Of a stretch of 64,000 nt of DNA, positions 17,269 through 27,189 are shown piece after piece. Position numbers and translations under genes: made by a program. This DNA comes from Afipia carboxidovorans OM5 (lineage in GTDB: Bacteria; Pseudomonadota; Alphaproteobacteria; Rhizobiales; Xanthobacteraceae), in the NCBI RefSeq assembly GCF_000218565.1, contig NC_015684.1, forward strand, positions 310,001-374,000, given 5' to 3'. Position 1 is the first letter of the stretch. Each line of letters opens with the position of its first letter. The notes beneath the pieces are model-generated. The model was not told the origin of the DNA and did no database searches. It was given only the letters and a program-made list of their open reading frames with translations.

Positions 17269-19287
17269 ATGGCTCCATCTCATTCGTCGATTGGAGCCAG
17301 CGTGCGTGGAGGCCAGGTCCTTTGGGGTCAGATTGCTGTCGTCTTCACCATCATCGTGGTGACGACCTGGACGGCGACGCAATGGACGGCCTGGCGCCTC
17401 GGCTTTCAGGGGCAACTCGGCGAACCCTGGTTCGAGCTGGCGGGCTGGCCGATCTACTACCCGCCCTCGCTCTTTTGGTGGTGGTACTTCTACGACGCCT
17501 ATGCGCCGGAGGTGTTCGCCACAGGCGGGATCATCGCCGCATCGGGCGGTTTCATCGCCATCGCTGTCGCCATCGCCATGTCCGTCCGCCGGGCCCGCGA
17601 GGCGAAGAATGTCGCGACCTACGGTTCCGCCCGTTGGGCCGAGAAAGCCGAGGTAAAGGCCGCCGGATTGCTTGCACCGGACGGCGTCGTGCTCGGCCGC
17701 TACGATCACGAGTATCTGCGGCACGATGGACCCGAGCATGTGCTGTGCTTTGCGCCGACGCGATCCGGCAAGGGCGTCGGCCTTGTCGTGCCCTCGCTTC
17801 TGACCTGGCCGGGATCAGCGATCGTCCATGACATCAAGGGAGAAAATTGGCAGCTCACCGGTGGCTTCCGTGCTAGGCACGGCCGCGTATTGCTGTTCGA
17901 TCCGACCAATCCGAAGTCGTCGGCCTACAATCCCTTGCTCGAGGTGCGCCGCGGCGAGTGGGAGGTCCGCGACGTGCAAAATATCGCCGACATCCTGGTC
18001 GATCCGGAAGGCTCGCTGGAGAAGCGGAACCACTGGGAGAAGACCAGCCACGCGCTGCTGGTCGGCGCCATCCTGCATGTCCTCTACGCCGAGGATGACA
18101 AAACGCTCGCCGGCGTCGCCGCCTTCCTCTCCGATCCGCGTCGGCCGATCGAATCGACTCTCGCCGCCATGATGAAGACCGCTCATCTCGGCGAGGCGGG
18201 ACCCCATCCCGTGATCGCCAGCGCGGCGCGCGAGCTGCTGAACAAGTCGGACAACGAGCGCTCCGGCGTGCTGTCCACCGCCATGTCCTTTCTCGGCCTC
18301 TATCGTGATCCGGTCGTGGCCGAGGTGACGCGGCGCTGTGACTGGCGCATCACCGACATGGTGGAGGGCAAGCGGCCGACCACCCTTTACCTCGTCGTGC
18401 CGCCCTCCGACATAAACCGGACCAAGCCCCTGATCCGGCTGATCCTCAATCAGGTCGGCCGGCGCCTGACCGAGGATCTGCAGGCCAAGGCCGGGCGGCA
18501 CCGGCTGTTGCTGATGCTCGATGAGTTTCCGGCTCTGGGCCGCCTCGACTTCTTCGAGTCGGCGCTGGCCTTCATGGCGGGGTACGGTCTCAAAAGCTTC
18601 CTCATCGCCCAATCGCTCAACCAGATCGAGAAGGCCTACGGCCCGAACAATTCAATCCTCGATAACTGCCATGTGCGCGTCAGCTTCGCCACGAACGACG
18701 AGCGCACCGCCAAGCGCGTCTCCGACGCTCTGGGGACCGCCACCGAAATGAAGGCCATGAAGAACTATGCAGGGCACCGGCTCTCGCCATGGCTTGGCCA
18801 TCTGATGGTGTCGCGTTCGGAAACCGCCCGCCAGTTGATGACCCCTGGAGAAATCATGCAACTCCCGCCCACCGACGAAATCGTCATGGTCGCAGGGACG
18901 CCGCCGATCCGCGCGAAGAAGGCCCGTTACTATGAGGACAGCCGCTTCAAGGAGCGCATTCTTGCGCCGCCGGTGCTGGCCAAACCGGCACAGGGGCGCG
19001 CGGACGACTGGAGCAGCCTGCCGGTTCCGACGCGCCCCGAGGGGATCGACGCGACGGCGGCTTCCACATCGTCCGATGAAGACCCGACCGAATCCGAGCG
19101 CCGCCATCAGCCCGAGCTCAATCGCACGGCTCCCCAGGAGAAGAAGGCTCCGATCGAGAACGAATTCGAGTTCGATCTTCCGGAGGAGCCTGATGAAGAA
19201 GCGATGCAGAACCGCCGCATGACCCGCCTGATGCAAGGTGTCGCCCGTCAGGTCTCCCTCGACCCCAATGACGGCATGGAGCTGTAG
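17269..19287 (+). CDS. traG: TraG/VirD4 coupling ATPase
   Basis: A 672-residue type IV coupling protein. Two membrane segments lie near residues 15-35 and 80-105, then the cytoplasmic motor: Walker A APTRSGKGVG (about 163) and Walker B LLLMLDEFPALGR (about 413). The acidic C-terminal tail (EFEFDLPEEPDEEA) is typical of the family. It brings the relaxase-DNA complex to the Trb channel and powers export. A 115-base gap separates it from the relaxase gene; copG follows after four bases. Confidence 0.94.
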   Translation: MAPSHSSIGASVRGGQVLWGQIAVVFTIIVVTTWTATQWTAWRLGFQGQLGEPWFELAGWPIYYPPSLFWWWYFYDAYAPEVFATGGIIAASGGFIAIAVAIAMSVRRAREAKNVATYGSARWAEKAEVKAAGLLAPDGVVLGRYDHEYLRHDGPEHVLCFAPTRSGKGVGLVVPSLLTWPGSAIVHDIKGENWQLTGGFRARHGRVLLFDPTNPKSSAYNPLLEVRRGEWEVRDVQNIADILVDPEGSLEKRNHWEKTSHALLVGAILHVLYAEDDKTLAGVAAFLSDPRRPIESTLAAMMKTAHLGEAGPHPVIASAARELLNKSDNERSGVLSTAMSFLGLYRDPVVAEVTRRCDWRITDMVEGKRPTTLYLVVPPSDINRTKPLIRLILNQVGRRLTEDLQAKAGRHRLLLMLDEFPALGRLDFFESALAFMAGYGLKSFLIAQSLNQIEKAYGPNNSILDNCHVRVSFATNDERTAKRVSDALGTATEMKAMKNYAGHRLSPWLGHLMVSRSETARQLMTPGEIMQLPPTDEIVMVAGTPPIRAKKARYYEDSRFKERILAPPVLAKPAQGRADDWSSLPVPTRPEGIDATAASTSSDEDPTESERRHQPELNRTAPQEKKAPIENEFEFDLPEEPDEEAMQNRRMTRLMQGVARQVSLDPNDGMEL

Positions 19288-19291
19288 GCCC

Positions 19292-19717
19292 ATGGCCGGA
19301 CGAACGAAGAAGGTGAAGATCTCGGTCTACCTCGACCCCGATGTCATGACGATGCTCGGCGATTATGCCGCGCGCCGGGACCAGTCGCAGTCGATGATCG
19401 CCGAGGCCGCGATCGCGTCCTTTCTGTCACCGGATGATGCCGAGCGGCGTGAGGCCGTCGTTGCGAAGCGCCTCGATCAGCTCGACCGCCGACTGACGCG
19501 CATGGAGCGCGACGTCGGAATCTCGATGGAAACTTTGGCTGTGTTCATCAAGTTCTGGTTGGCGACAACACCGGCGCTTCCCGAGCCCGCCGCCCAAGCG
19601 GCGCGCGCCAAGGCTGGAGAGCGCTACGAGGCGTTCATCATCGCACTGGGTCGACGGCTGGCGAGCGGACCAAAGCTCAGGCAGGAAGTCTCGGACGACG
19701 TACCAGCGTCTGAGTAA
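19292..19717 (+). CDS. CopG-family regulator
   Basis: A 141-residue protein with an N-terminal ribbon-helix-helix (KKVKISVYLDPDVMTML then AARRDQSQSMIAEAAIASFL) and a helical C-terminal region with a hydrophobic stretch (AVFIKFWLATTPALP). It is the standard gene between traG and trbB in these elements and may regulate the trb operon that begins about 300 bases downstream. ATG 19292 is chosen for the family start MAGRTKKVKIS. Confidence 0.86.
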   Translation: MAGRTKKVKISVYLDPDVMTMLGDYAARRDQSQSMIAEAAIASFLSPDDAERREAVVAKRLDQLDRRLTRMERDVGISMETLAVFIKFWLATTPALPEPAAQAARAKAGERYEAFIIALGRRLASGPKLRQEVSDDVPASE

Positions 19718-19938
19718 GTAATGTTGGAAGCGCCTCATATCCGATATCATCGGCGCGACGCGTTACCATCATCGAGCGGCGCAAGGCGCAAGGAGACCGT
19801 CGACGCGAATTCGGCCGAGTCGTTCTTCGTAGTCTCCGCTTTCGTCGCAAGCATTCTAGCGAGCATTCTTGCAGGCGCACCGCCGTTCTCCTGTATTTGC
19901 ACGCTGCGCTACTACTACGCCCGAATATTGTTGAAGGA

Positions 19939-19957
19939 GCCCGATTTCGGGCCCTTT
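19939..19957 (+). terminator. Rho-independent terminator candidate before trbB
   Basis: GCCCGA-TT-TCGGGC forms a perfect 6-bp stem followed by CCTTTTAA. It would end the traG-copG transcript, so that trbB starts a new one. Confidence 0.6.
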
Positions 19958-20012
19958 TAATCATCCCCGTCCGGGGACCGTCTGAATTGTTCCCAGCCAG
20001 AGCGGGGACAAG

Positions 20013-20993
20013 ATGGCGGCGATACATGACAATACAGAAGGGCGCACACGCAGTTCGCGCATGCTGCGTACAGCCCTCGGCGCCGCCATCACGCGGTTCC
20101 TGGATGACCCATCCATCATCGAAGTGATGCTAAATCCGGACGGCCGCGTCTGGGTTGATCGCCTCTCCGAAGGTCTTGCCGACACCGGCGAAACGCTCTC
20201 TCCAGCCGATGGCGAACGTATCGTCCGCCTCGTCGCGCACCATGTCGGCGTCGAAGTCCATCCCCGCGCTCCGCGCGTCTCGGCCGAGCTGCCGGAAACA
20301 GGTGAGCGGTTCGAGGGCCTGTTGCCCCCCGTCGTGGCTGCGCCGGCCTTCGCCATCCGCAAGCCGGCCGTCGCGGTGTTCGCCCTCGAAGACTACGTGG
20401 CCGCCGGCATCATGACCGCCACCCAGGCTGTGACGCTGCGCGAGGCCGTCATATCCCGCGCCAACATCCTCGTCGCGGGCGGCACCAGCACTGGCAAGAC
20501 CACGCTGACCAACGCGCTGCTCGCCGAGGTGGCCAAGGGCGCGGATCGCGTCGTCATCATCGAGGACACGCGCGAGCTGCAATGCGCCGCGCCCAACCTT
20601 GTCGCGATGCGGACGAAGGATGGCGTCGCCACGCTTTCCGATCTGGTCCGATCCAGCCTGCGCCTGCGCCCCGACCGCATCCCGATCGGCGAGGTGCGCG
20701 GGTCCGAAGCCCTCGATCTCCTCAAGGCCTGGGGCACCGGCCACCCCGGGGGCATCGGCACCATCCATGCCGGCACGGGCATCGGCGCGCTGCGCCGCCT
20801 CGAGCAGCTCATCCAGGAAGCCGTCGTCACCGTCCCACGCGCCCTGATCGCCGAGACGATCGACCTTGTCGCCGTCCTCTCCGGCCGCGGTTCCGCGCGC
20901 CGGCTCGCAGAACTCGCCCGCGTCGAAGGCCTCGGCCCCGACGGCGACTACCGCATCACCCCTGCCACCTCAACCACAGGAGACAACACATGA
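20013..20993 (+). CDS. trbB: TrbB, conjugal transfer ATPase (VirB11-like)
   Basis: A 326-residue hexameric secretion ATPase. Walker A is GGTSTGKTT (about residue 155), followed by VVIIEDTRELQC (Asp box), IGEVRGSEALDLLKAWGTGHPGG (Walker B and the His box) and GTIHAG. The length matches RP4 TrbB. It energises pilus and channel assembly at the inner membrane. It is the first gene of the trb operon; its stop overlaps the trbC start. Confidence 0.96.
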   Translation: MAAIHDNTEGRTRSSRMLRTALGAAITRFLDDPSIIEVMLNPDGRVWVDRLSEGLADTGETLSPADGERIVRLVAHHVGVEVHPRAPRVSAELPETGERFEGLLPPVVAAPAFAIRKPAVAVFALEDYVAAGIMTATQAVTLREAVISRANILVAGGTSTGKTTLTNALLAEVAKGADRVVIIEDTRELQCAAPNLVAMRTKDGVATLSDLVRSSLRLRPDRIPIGEVRGSEALDLLKAWGTGHPGGIGTIHAGTGIGALRRLEQLIQEAVVTVPRALIAETIDLVAVLSGRGSARRLAELARVEGLGPDGDYRITPATSTTGDNT

Positions 20994-21322
20994 TCCGCAC
21001 CTTCGCGCGCGGCTGCCACACCATGGCGACCGCCGCTGCCGCTGTTTCCATCAGCGTGCTTTTCACCCAGGCCGCTCACGCCTCCGGCTCCTCGATGCCG
21101 TGGGAAGCGCCGCTGCAATCCATCCTCCAATCGATCGAGGGGCCGGTGGCGAAGATCATCGCCGTGATCATCATCATCGTCACCGGTCTGACGCTGGCAT
21201 TCGGCGACACCTCAGGCGGATTCCGCCGCCTGATCCAGATCGTCTTCGGCCTGTCGATCGCGTTCGCGGCGTCGAGCTTCTTCCTGTCCTTCTTCTCGTT
21301 CGGCGGCGGGGCGGTGATCTGA
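20990..21322 (+). CDS. trbC: TrbC, conjugative pilin
   Basis: A 110-residue precursor with a long signal sequence (FLCH-type hydrophobic segment ending AHASG at about residue 30) and two further membrane helices (KIIAVIIIIVTGLTLAF; LIQIVFGLSIAFAASSFFL). TrbC is processed by leader peptidase and TraF to a cyclic pilin in RP4. The start overlaps the trbB stop. Confidence 0.92.
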   Translation: MIRTFARGCHTMATAAAAVSISVLFTQAAHASGSSMPWEAPLQSILQSIEGPVAKIIAVIIIIVTGLTLAFGDTSGGFRRLIQIVFGLSIAFAASSFFLSFFSFGGGAVI

Positions 21323-21603
21323 TGACCGCTGGCCTCGAACAGCTCGCTGAGGTGCCGGGCTTCACGGTTCCGGTCCACAGGGCGCTGACTGAGCACATCA
21401 TGCTCGGCGGCGCTCCGCGTTCGATCGCGATCATGAATGGCACGCTGGCCGGCGCGGTCGGCCTCGGCTTGCGCCTCTGGCTCGTCGGCCTCGCTATCTG
21501 GGCGATCGGCCACTTCGCGGCGGTCTGGGCGGCCAAGCGCGACCCGCTCTTCGTCGAGGTGGGACGCAGGCACCTGCGCATCCCCGGTCATCTGTCCGTC
21601 TGA
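21322..21603 (+). CDS. trbD: TrbD, VirB3-like membrane protein
   Basis: A 93-residue protein starting MTAGLEQLAEVPGFTVPVHR, with the VirB3-type sequence LTEHIMLGGAPR and one long hydrophobic region (residues 37-65). Its start shares one base with the trbC stop (TGATG), and trbE follows 13 bases later. It is thought to anchor the TrbE ATPase at the inner membrane. Confidence 0.93.
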   Translation: MTAGLEQLAEVPGFTVPVHRALTEHIMLGGAPRSIAIMNGTLAGAVGLGLRLWLVGLAIWAIGHFAAVWAAKRDPLFVEVGRRHLRIPGHLSV

Positions 21604-21616
21604 CGGAGTCATCGCC

Positions 21617-24070
21617 ATGATGAACCTCGCCGAATACCGCCGCACCGGCACATGCCTTGCCGACTATCTGCCCTGGGTGGCGCTCGTCGAAGAGGGCATC
21701 GTCCTCAACAAGGACGGTTCGTTCCAACGCACCGCACGATTCCGCGGACCGGACCTCGATTCTGCTGTCGCCGCCGAGCTGGTGGCCGTCGCCGGCCGCC
21801 TCAACAACGCCTTTCGTCGCCTTGGTTCTGGCTGGGCGATCTTTGTGGAAGCGCAACGCTACGAGGCTTCGCACTATCCGTCCGATCTCTTTCCTGATGC
21901 CGCGTCCGCGCTCCTCGACGCCGAACGCAAGGCTGATTTCGAAGAAGCGGGCAGCCATTTCGTATCGAGCTATTTCCTCACCATCACCTACCTGCCACCG
22001 GCCGAGGACGCAGCACGCACTGAAGCTTGGCTCTACGAAGGGCGCGAGCATAGCGGCGTTGATCCGCATGAGGTCCTCAAGACGTTCATGGACCGCACCG
22101 ATCGCGTCGTGGGGCTGCTTGACGGCTTCATGCCCGAATGCGCATGGCTCGATAGCTTCGAGACGCTGACCTATCTGCATTCAACGGTGTCGACGAAACG
22201 CCACCGCGTCCGCGTCCCTGAAACGCCAATCTATCTCGACGCGCTGCTCGCCGATCAGCCACTGACCGGTGGGCTCGAACCACGCCTCGGGGCGTCTCAC
22301 CTGCGCGTCCTGACCATTGTCGGATTTCCGACCGCGACCACACCCGGCATTCTCGATGATCTCAATCGTCTCGCCTTTCCTTATCGCTGGTCGACCCGCG
22401 CGATCCTGCTCGACAAGACCGACGCCACCAAGCTGCTGACGAAGATCCGCCGCCAATGGTTCGCCAAGCGCAAGTCGATCGCGGCGATCCTCAAGGAGGT
22501 CATGACCAACGAAGCCTCCGCGCTCGTTGATACCGATGCCGCCAACAAGGCGGCGGACGCCGATCTGGCCCTGCAGGAGCTGGGCGCCGACTTCGCCGGT
22601 CAGACCTATGTGACCGCGACCATCACCGTCTGGGACGACGATCCGCGCCTCGCCAGCGAAAAGCTGCGGCTCGTGGAGAAGGTCATCCAGGGCCGCGACT
22701 TCACCTGCATGACCGAAACCATCAACGCCGTCGATGCCTGGCTCGGTACACTGCCAGGCCATGTCTACGCCAATGTGCGTCAGCCTCCGATATCGACGCT
22801 CAATCTCGCTCACATCATTCCGCTCTCGGCGGTGTGGGCGGGACCGGAACGGGACGAGCATTTTGCAGGGCCCCCACTGCTCTTCGGCAAGACCGAAGGC
22901 TCGACCCCGTTCCGGCTTGCCCTTCATGTCGGCGATGTCGGCCACACCCTTGTCGTCGGCCCCACCGGCGCCGGCAAGTCCGTCCTGCTGGCCATCATGG
23001 CCTTGCAGTTCCGCCGCTACGCCGGCTCCCAGGTCTTCGCCTTCGACTTCGGCGGCTCCATCCGGAGCGCCGCCCTCGCGATGGGCGGTGACTGGCACGA
23101 TCTGGGCGGCAACCTGTCCGAAGGCCTCGACTCCTCGGTCTCGCTGCAGCCGCTTTCCCGCGTTCACGACACTCCCGAACGCGCCTGGGCTGCCGACTGG
23201 CTTGTCTCCATCCTGACCCGCGAGGGTGTGCCGATCACACCCGACGTCAAGGAGCACATCTGGTCGGCGCTGACCTCGCTCGCGTCGGCTCCTGTTGAGG
23301 AACGGACGATCACCGGCCTCACGGTCCTGTTGCAGTCCAACGACCTGAAGCAGGCGCTGCGACCTTACTGCGTCGGCGGTCCCTACGGCCGATTGCTGGA
23401 CGCCGAATTCGAGCAGCTCGGCTCGGCCTCGGTGCAGGCCTTCGAGATCGAGGGCTTGGTCGGGACTGGGGCGGCACCGGCCGTCCTGTCCTATCTCTTC
23501 CATCGTATCGGAGACCGCCTCGACGGCTCGCCGACCATGCTCATCATCGACGAGGGCTGGCTGGCGCTTGATGACGACGCCTTCGCTGGCCAGCTCCGCG
23601 AATGGCTGAAGACGCTGCGCAAGAAGAACGCCAGCGTCATCTTCGCCACGCAGTCGCTGTCGGACATCGACAACAGCGGTATCGCGCCAGCGATCATCGA
23701 GAGCTGTCCGACACGGCTGCTGTTACCGAACGAGCGCGCGATCGAACCGCAGATCACGGCGATCTACCGCCGCTTTGGCTTGAATGACAGACAGATTGAG
23801 ATCTTGGCCAGGGCGACGCCCAAACGCGACTACTACTGCCAGAGCCGCAGGGGAAACCGCCTCTTCGAGCTGGGCCTTTCCGAAGTCGGCCTCGCGCTCG
23901 CGGCCGCTTCTTCCAAGACCGATCAGGCGCTGATCGCCCGCACCGTCGCCGAGCACGGCCACGACGGCTTCCTTGCCGCCTGGCTGCGCCTGCGCGGCGC
24001 CGAATGGGCTGCAGACCTCATCCCCGATCTCACCAACCTCATCCCCCAGCAGCCCGAGAAGGAGGCTTGA
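21617..24070 (+). CDS. trbE: TrbE, VirB4-like ATPase
   Basis: An 817-residue protein, the usual size for TrbE. The N-terminal domain (MMNLAEYRRTGTCLADYLPW) precedes the motor: Walker A GPTGAGKSVLLA (about residue 450), Walker B TMLIIDEGWLALDD (about 640) and FATQSLSDIDNSG. It is the largest ATPase of the channel and drives pilin extraction. Two ATGs in tandem (21617, 21620) can start it. The open frame continues upstream through trbD and is not coding there. Confidence 0.95.
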   Translation: MMNLAEYRRTGTCLADYLPWVALVEEGIVLNKDGSFQRTARFRGPDLDSAVAAELVAVAGRLNNAFRRLGSGWAIFVEAQRYEASHYPSDLFPDAASALLDAERKADFEEAGSHFVSSYFLTITYLPPAEDAARTEAWLYEGREHSGVDPHEVLKTFMDRTDRVVGLLDGFMPECAWLDSFETLTYLHSTVSTKRHRVRVPETPIYLDALLADQPLTGGLEPRLGASHLRVLTIVGFPTATTPGILDDLNRLAFPYRWSTRAILLDKTDATKLLTKIRRQWFAKRKSIAAILKEVMTNEASALVDTDAANKAADADLALQELGADFAGQTYVTATITVWDDDPRLASEKLRLVEKVIQGRDFTCMTETINAVDAWLGTLPGHVYANVRQPPISTLNLAHIIPLSAVWAGPERDEHFAGPPLLFGKTEGSTPFRLALHVGDVGHTLVVGPTGAGKSVLLAIMALQFRRYAGSQVFAFDFGGSIRSAALAMGGDWHDLGGNLSEGLDSSVSLQPLSRVHDTPERAWAADWLVSILTREGVPITPDVKEHIWSALTSLASAPVEERTITGLTVLLQSNDLKQALRPYCVGGPYGRLLDAEFEQLGSASVQAFEIEGLVGTGAAPAVLSYLFHRIGDRLDGSPTMLIIDEGWLALDDDAFAGQLREWLKTLRKKNASVIFATQSLSDIDNSGIAPAIIESCPTRLLLPNERAIEPQITAIYRRFGLNDRQIEILARATPKRDYYCQSRRGNRLFELGLSEVGLALAAASSKTDQALIARTVAEHGHDGFLAAWLRLRGAEWAADLIPDLTNLIPQQPEKEA

Positions 24071-24072
24071 CT

Positions 24073-24840
24073 ATGAAGACCTATCGTTCCCCCCGGCGCG
24101 CGCTCATGCTCGCGGCGACCATGCTGGCGACGCCGCTCGCGGTCTCGCCAATACTCTCGACTCCGGCTGCCGCGCAGTGGGTGGTCTATGACCCCACCAA
24201 CTACGCCCAAAATGTCCTGACGGCAGCGCGTTCGCTCGAGCAGATCAACAATCAGATTCGTTCGCTCCAGAACGAAGCGCAGGGCCTCATCAACCAGGCG
24301 CGCAATCTCACCAGCCTGCCGTATTCGTCGCTCCAGCAACTCCAGCAAAACGTCCAGCGCACGCAGCAGCTCCTGCGGCAGGCACAGAACATCGCCTACG
24401 ACGTCCAGAACATCGACCAGATGTTTCAGCAGCAATACGGGAAGGCCTCGCTCACCGCGTCCGACACCGAACTCGTCAATGGCGCGCGCTCACGTTGGCA
24501 GAATACGGTGGGTGGACTTCAGGACGCCATGCGCGTGCAGGCAGGCGTGGTTGCCAATATCGACACCAACCGCGCGCAGATGTCGGCGTTGGTCGATCAG
24601 AGCCAAGGCGCGACCGGCGCGCTGCAGGCGACGCAAGCAGGCAACCAGCTTCTCGCGCTCCTCGCCCAGCAGCTCGCCGATCTCACCGCGGTCGGCGCCG
24701 CCAACGGCCGCGCCCAGGCGCTCACCGAGGCCGAACGCGCCGCAGCGGCAGAGCAGGGCCGCGAGCAGCGTCGGCGATTCCTGACGCCTGGCTCCGGCTA
24801 CCAGCCGGGCAACGCCCAGATGTTCGGCAACCGCAACTGA
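24073..24840 (+). CDS. trbJ: TrbJ, periplasmic VirB5-like protein
   Basis: A 255-residue exported protein. A signal peptide spans residues 1-35 (ending TPAAAQW). The mature part is helical and glutamine-rich (SLQQLQQNVQRTQQLLRQAQ), as in the P-type conjugative transfer protein TrbJ, a minor pilus component. GGAGG lies upstream of ATG 24073. The C-terminal RRRFLTPGSGYQPGNAQMF is a conserved end of this family. Confidence 0.92.
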   Translation: MKTYRSPRRALMLAATMLATPLAVSPILSTPAAAQWVVYDPTNYAQNVLTAARSLEQINNQIRSLQNEAQGLINQARNLTSLPYSSLQQLQQNVQRTQQLLRQAQNIAYDVQNIDQMFQQQYGKASLTASDTELVNGARSRWQNTVGGLQDAMRVQAGVVANIDTNRAQMSALVDQSQGATGALQATQAGNQLLALLAQQLADLTAVGAANGRAQALTEAERAAAAEQGREQRRRFLTPGSGYQPGNAQMFGNRN

Positions 24841-24850
24841 GGACTCCCCG

Positions 24851-25135
24851 ATGGACGGCAAGATGCTGGCCCGGTTGGGCGCCGTCGTCTTCATCGCCGT
24901 CGCCATCACGGCGATGGCGATCGAGATGACCAGGAAGGAGCGCGCGCCGGAGCCCGTTCCGGTGCGCCTCCTCGAACCTGTGCGTGATCCCCTTCGCGAC
25001 GGCCAACGTCGATGCCAGCAGCTCGGTCAGGCCGCGGCCAGCGATCCCGACTGCATGCGCGTCTGGGCCGAAACCCGCGATCGTTTCCTCGGCCGACCGG
25101 CAACTCCTGCCTCTCCGCCAGCAGAAGGACGCTGA
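24851..25135 (+). CDS. TrbK-alt, putative entry-exclusion protein
   Basis: A 94-residue protein with an N-terminal membrane anchor (residues 5-26) and a short periplasmic domain holding two cysteines (RRCQQLGQAAASDPDCMRVW). This motif defines the alternative TrbK proteins of alphaproteobacterial trb operons, proposed to block transfer between cells that carry the same element. It lies between trbJ and trbL, the expected position. Confidence 0.88.
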   Translation: MDGKMLARLGAVVFIAVAITAMAIEMTRKERAPEPVPVRLLEPVRDPLRDGQRRCQQLGQAAASDPDCMRVWAETRDRFLGRPATPASPPAEGR

Positions 25136-25138
25136 ACC

Positions 25139-26503
25139 ATGGGCGGCGCAGGCGTCATCGACAATTTCCTCGAGGTCTTCACCTCCTACATCAACAGCGG
25201 CTTCGGACTGCTCGGCGGCGAAGTGGCGTTTATCGCCACCACCCTGATCGTCATTGATGTCACGCTCGCGGCGCTGTTCTGGAGCTGGAGCGCCGACGAC
25301 GACATCATCGCGCGACTGGTCAAGAAGACGCTGTTCGTCGGGATCTTCGCTTACCTCATCGGCAACTGGAACAATCTCGCCAAGATCATCTTCGACTCCT
25401 TCGCCGGGCTCGGCCTCAAAGCCTCCGGCACCGGCTTCACCGCGCAGGATCTCATGCGGCCCGGCAAGGTCGCGCAGACTGGTCTCGATGCGGCGCGGCC
25501 GCTCCTGGAATCCATCTCCGACCTGATGGGTTGGATCAGCTTCTTCGAGAACTTCATCCAGATCGCTTGCCTGCTCTTCGCCTGGGCGCTGGTCATTCTC
25601 GCCTTCTTCATCCTCGCCATCCAGCTCTTCGTCACCCTGATCGAATTCAAGCTGACGACGCTCGCTGGTTTCGTCCTCATTCCCTTTGGTCTCTTTGGCA
25701 AGACCGCATTCATGGCTGAACGCGTTCTCGGCAACGTCGTATCGAGCGGCATCAAGGTTCTCGTTCTGGCCGTCATCGTCGGCATTGGATCGACTCTGTT
25801 CAGCCGCTTTACCGCAGGTTTCGGCGGCGCGACGCCGACCATCGATGACGCCATGGCCGTCGTCCTCGCGGCCCTGTCCCTTCTCGGCCTTGGCATCTTC
25901 GGCCCAGGGATCGCGGCTGGCCTCGTCAGCGGAGGACCTCAGCTCGGCGCCGGCGCTGCCGTTGGAACAGGCCTTGCCGTCGGCGGCGCGGCGCTCGCCG
26001 CCGGAGGCGCCGCTGGTCTTGCCGTGAAGGGAGGCGCAGCCGCCATGTCGGGCGGGGCCGCCGCGATGCGTGGCGGCGCATCGGCCGCCGGTGGCGCCGC
26101 CGCCGCCTACAGCCTCGGCTCGCTCGGTCAGTCTGGCGCCGCAGGAGTCGCCTCGGGCCTCGGCGGTGTCGCCCGCGCCGCTGGCGCTGCAACGGTCTCG
26201 CCGTTGAAGCGTGCGACCTTGCGTGCGGCCGAAAGCATGAAGTCCAGCTTCTCGGACGGCGCGAAGGCAGGCTTCGGCGCCACCGGCGGCACATCGACGA
26301 TGGGCACCATCGGCGGCTCCGCCGATGCGTCCGGTTCCTCTCCCGCCTCGGCGTCTCGAGACGGCCCGCCTGATTGGGCCAAGCGCATGCAGCGCCATCG
26401 TTCTCTCGGACACGGCGCCACCCTCGCAGCACATGCCGTTCGCTCAGGCGACAGCCACGGCGGGGGCTCCTCCATCAATCTTTCTGAAAGTGACCGCTCA
26501 TGA
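25139..26503 (+). CDS. trbL: TrbL, VirB6-like channel protein
   Basis: A 454-residue inner-membrane protein with about six membrane helices between residues 20 and 265, then a glycine- and alanine-rich region (265-370) and a polar tail. This is the TrbL/VirB6 layout. Its stop overlaps the trbF start (ATGA). Confidence 0.94.
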   Translation: MGGAGVIDNFLEVFTSYINSGFGLLGGEVAFIATTLIVIDVTLAALFWSWSADDDIIARLVKKTLFVGIFAYLIGNWNNLAKIIFDSFAGLGLKASGTGFTAQDLMRPGKVAQTGLDAARPLLESISDLMGWISFFENFIQIACLLFAWALVILAFFILAIQLFVTLIEFKLTTLAGFVLIPFGLFGKTAFMAERVLGNVVSSGIKVLVLAVIVGIGSTLFSRFTAGFGGATPTIDDAMAVVLAALSLLGLGIFGPGIAAGLVSGGPQLGAGAAVGTGLAVGGAALAAGGAAGLAVKGGAAAMSGGAAAMRGGASAAGGAAAAYSLGSLGQSGAAGVASGLGGVARAAGAATVSPLKRATLRAAESMKSSFSDGAKAGFGATGGTSTMGTIGGSADASGSSPASASRDGPPDWAKRMQRHRSLGHGATLAAHAVRSGDSHGGGSSINLSESDRS

Positions 26504-27189
26504 GCGTTTTCAAGCGACCCGCCGCCCACTATGGCAAGACACCCGAACCCGTCACGCCCTATCAGAAGGCCGCGCAAGTCTGGGACGAGCGCATCGGCTC
26601 GGCCCGTGTCCAGGCCAAGAACTGGCGCTATATGGCCTTCGGGTCATTGATCCTCTCGGCCGGCTTTGCCGCCGCATTGGTTTGGCAGTCCGCACGCGGA
26701 ACGGTCGTGCCTTGGGTTGTTCAGGTCGACCGCCTGGGCCAGGCCCAATCCGTCGCTCCCGCGACTGCCGACTATCGCCCTTCCGATCCCCAGATCGCCT
26801 GGCATCTTGGTCGCTTCATCGAACAGGTCCGCTCCATTCCGGCCGACGCGATCATCGTCCGGCAGAATTGGCTGCGAGCCTATGAATGGACGACCGATCG
26901 CGGCGCGGCGGCTCTCAACGACTACGCTCGCGCCAACGACCCCTTCACCAAAGTCGGCCGCCGCCAGGTCGCCGTCGAGGTCTCCAGCGTCATCCGCGCC
27001 TCTCCGGACTCGTTCCGCGTCGCTTGGACGGAAAGACACTACGAGAATGGCCAGCTTGCCGTGACCGAACGCTGGACCGCGATCCTGACCATTGTGATCC
27101 AGACGCCGCGCGACGCGGACCGTCTGCGCGCCAATCCGCTGGGGATTTACGTCAATGCAATTTCCTGGTCGCGGGAGATGACGCCATGA
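26500..27189 (+). CDS. trbF: TrbF, VirB8-like protein
   Basis: A 229-residue bitopic protein: a cytoplasmic N-terminus with NPYQKAAQ-like TPYQKAAQVWDERIGSA, a membrane helix (residues 47-65), and a periplasmic domain ending NPLGIYVNAISWSREM, the conserved TrbF C-terminus. It links inner-membrane and core-complex parts of the channel. Confidence 0.95.
   Translation: MSVFKRPAAHYGKTPEPVTPYQKAAQVWDERIGSARVQAKNWRYMAFGSLILSAGFAAALVWQSARGTVVPWVVQVDRLGQAQSVAPATADYRPSDPQIAWHLGRFIEQVRSIPADAIIVRQNWLRAYEWTTDRGAAALNDYARANDPFTKVGRRQVAVEVSSVIRASPDSFRVAWTERHYENGQLAVTERWTAILTIVIQTPRDADRLRANPLGIYVNAISWSREMTP

Noticed and set aside
19721..19960. 79-aa plus-strand frame between copG and trbB
   Set aside because: No ribosome-binding site or family, and its end lies within the terminator hairpin; could be tested but is not supported.
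24722..26434. 570-residue minus-strand frame opposite trbK-alt and trbL
   Set aside because: Low-complexity Gly/Glu/Arg product created by the alanine- and glycine-rich trbL sequence; no start signal.
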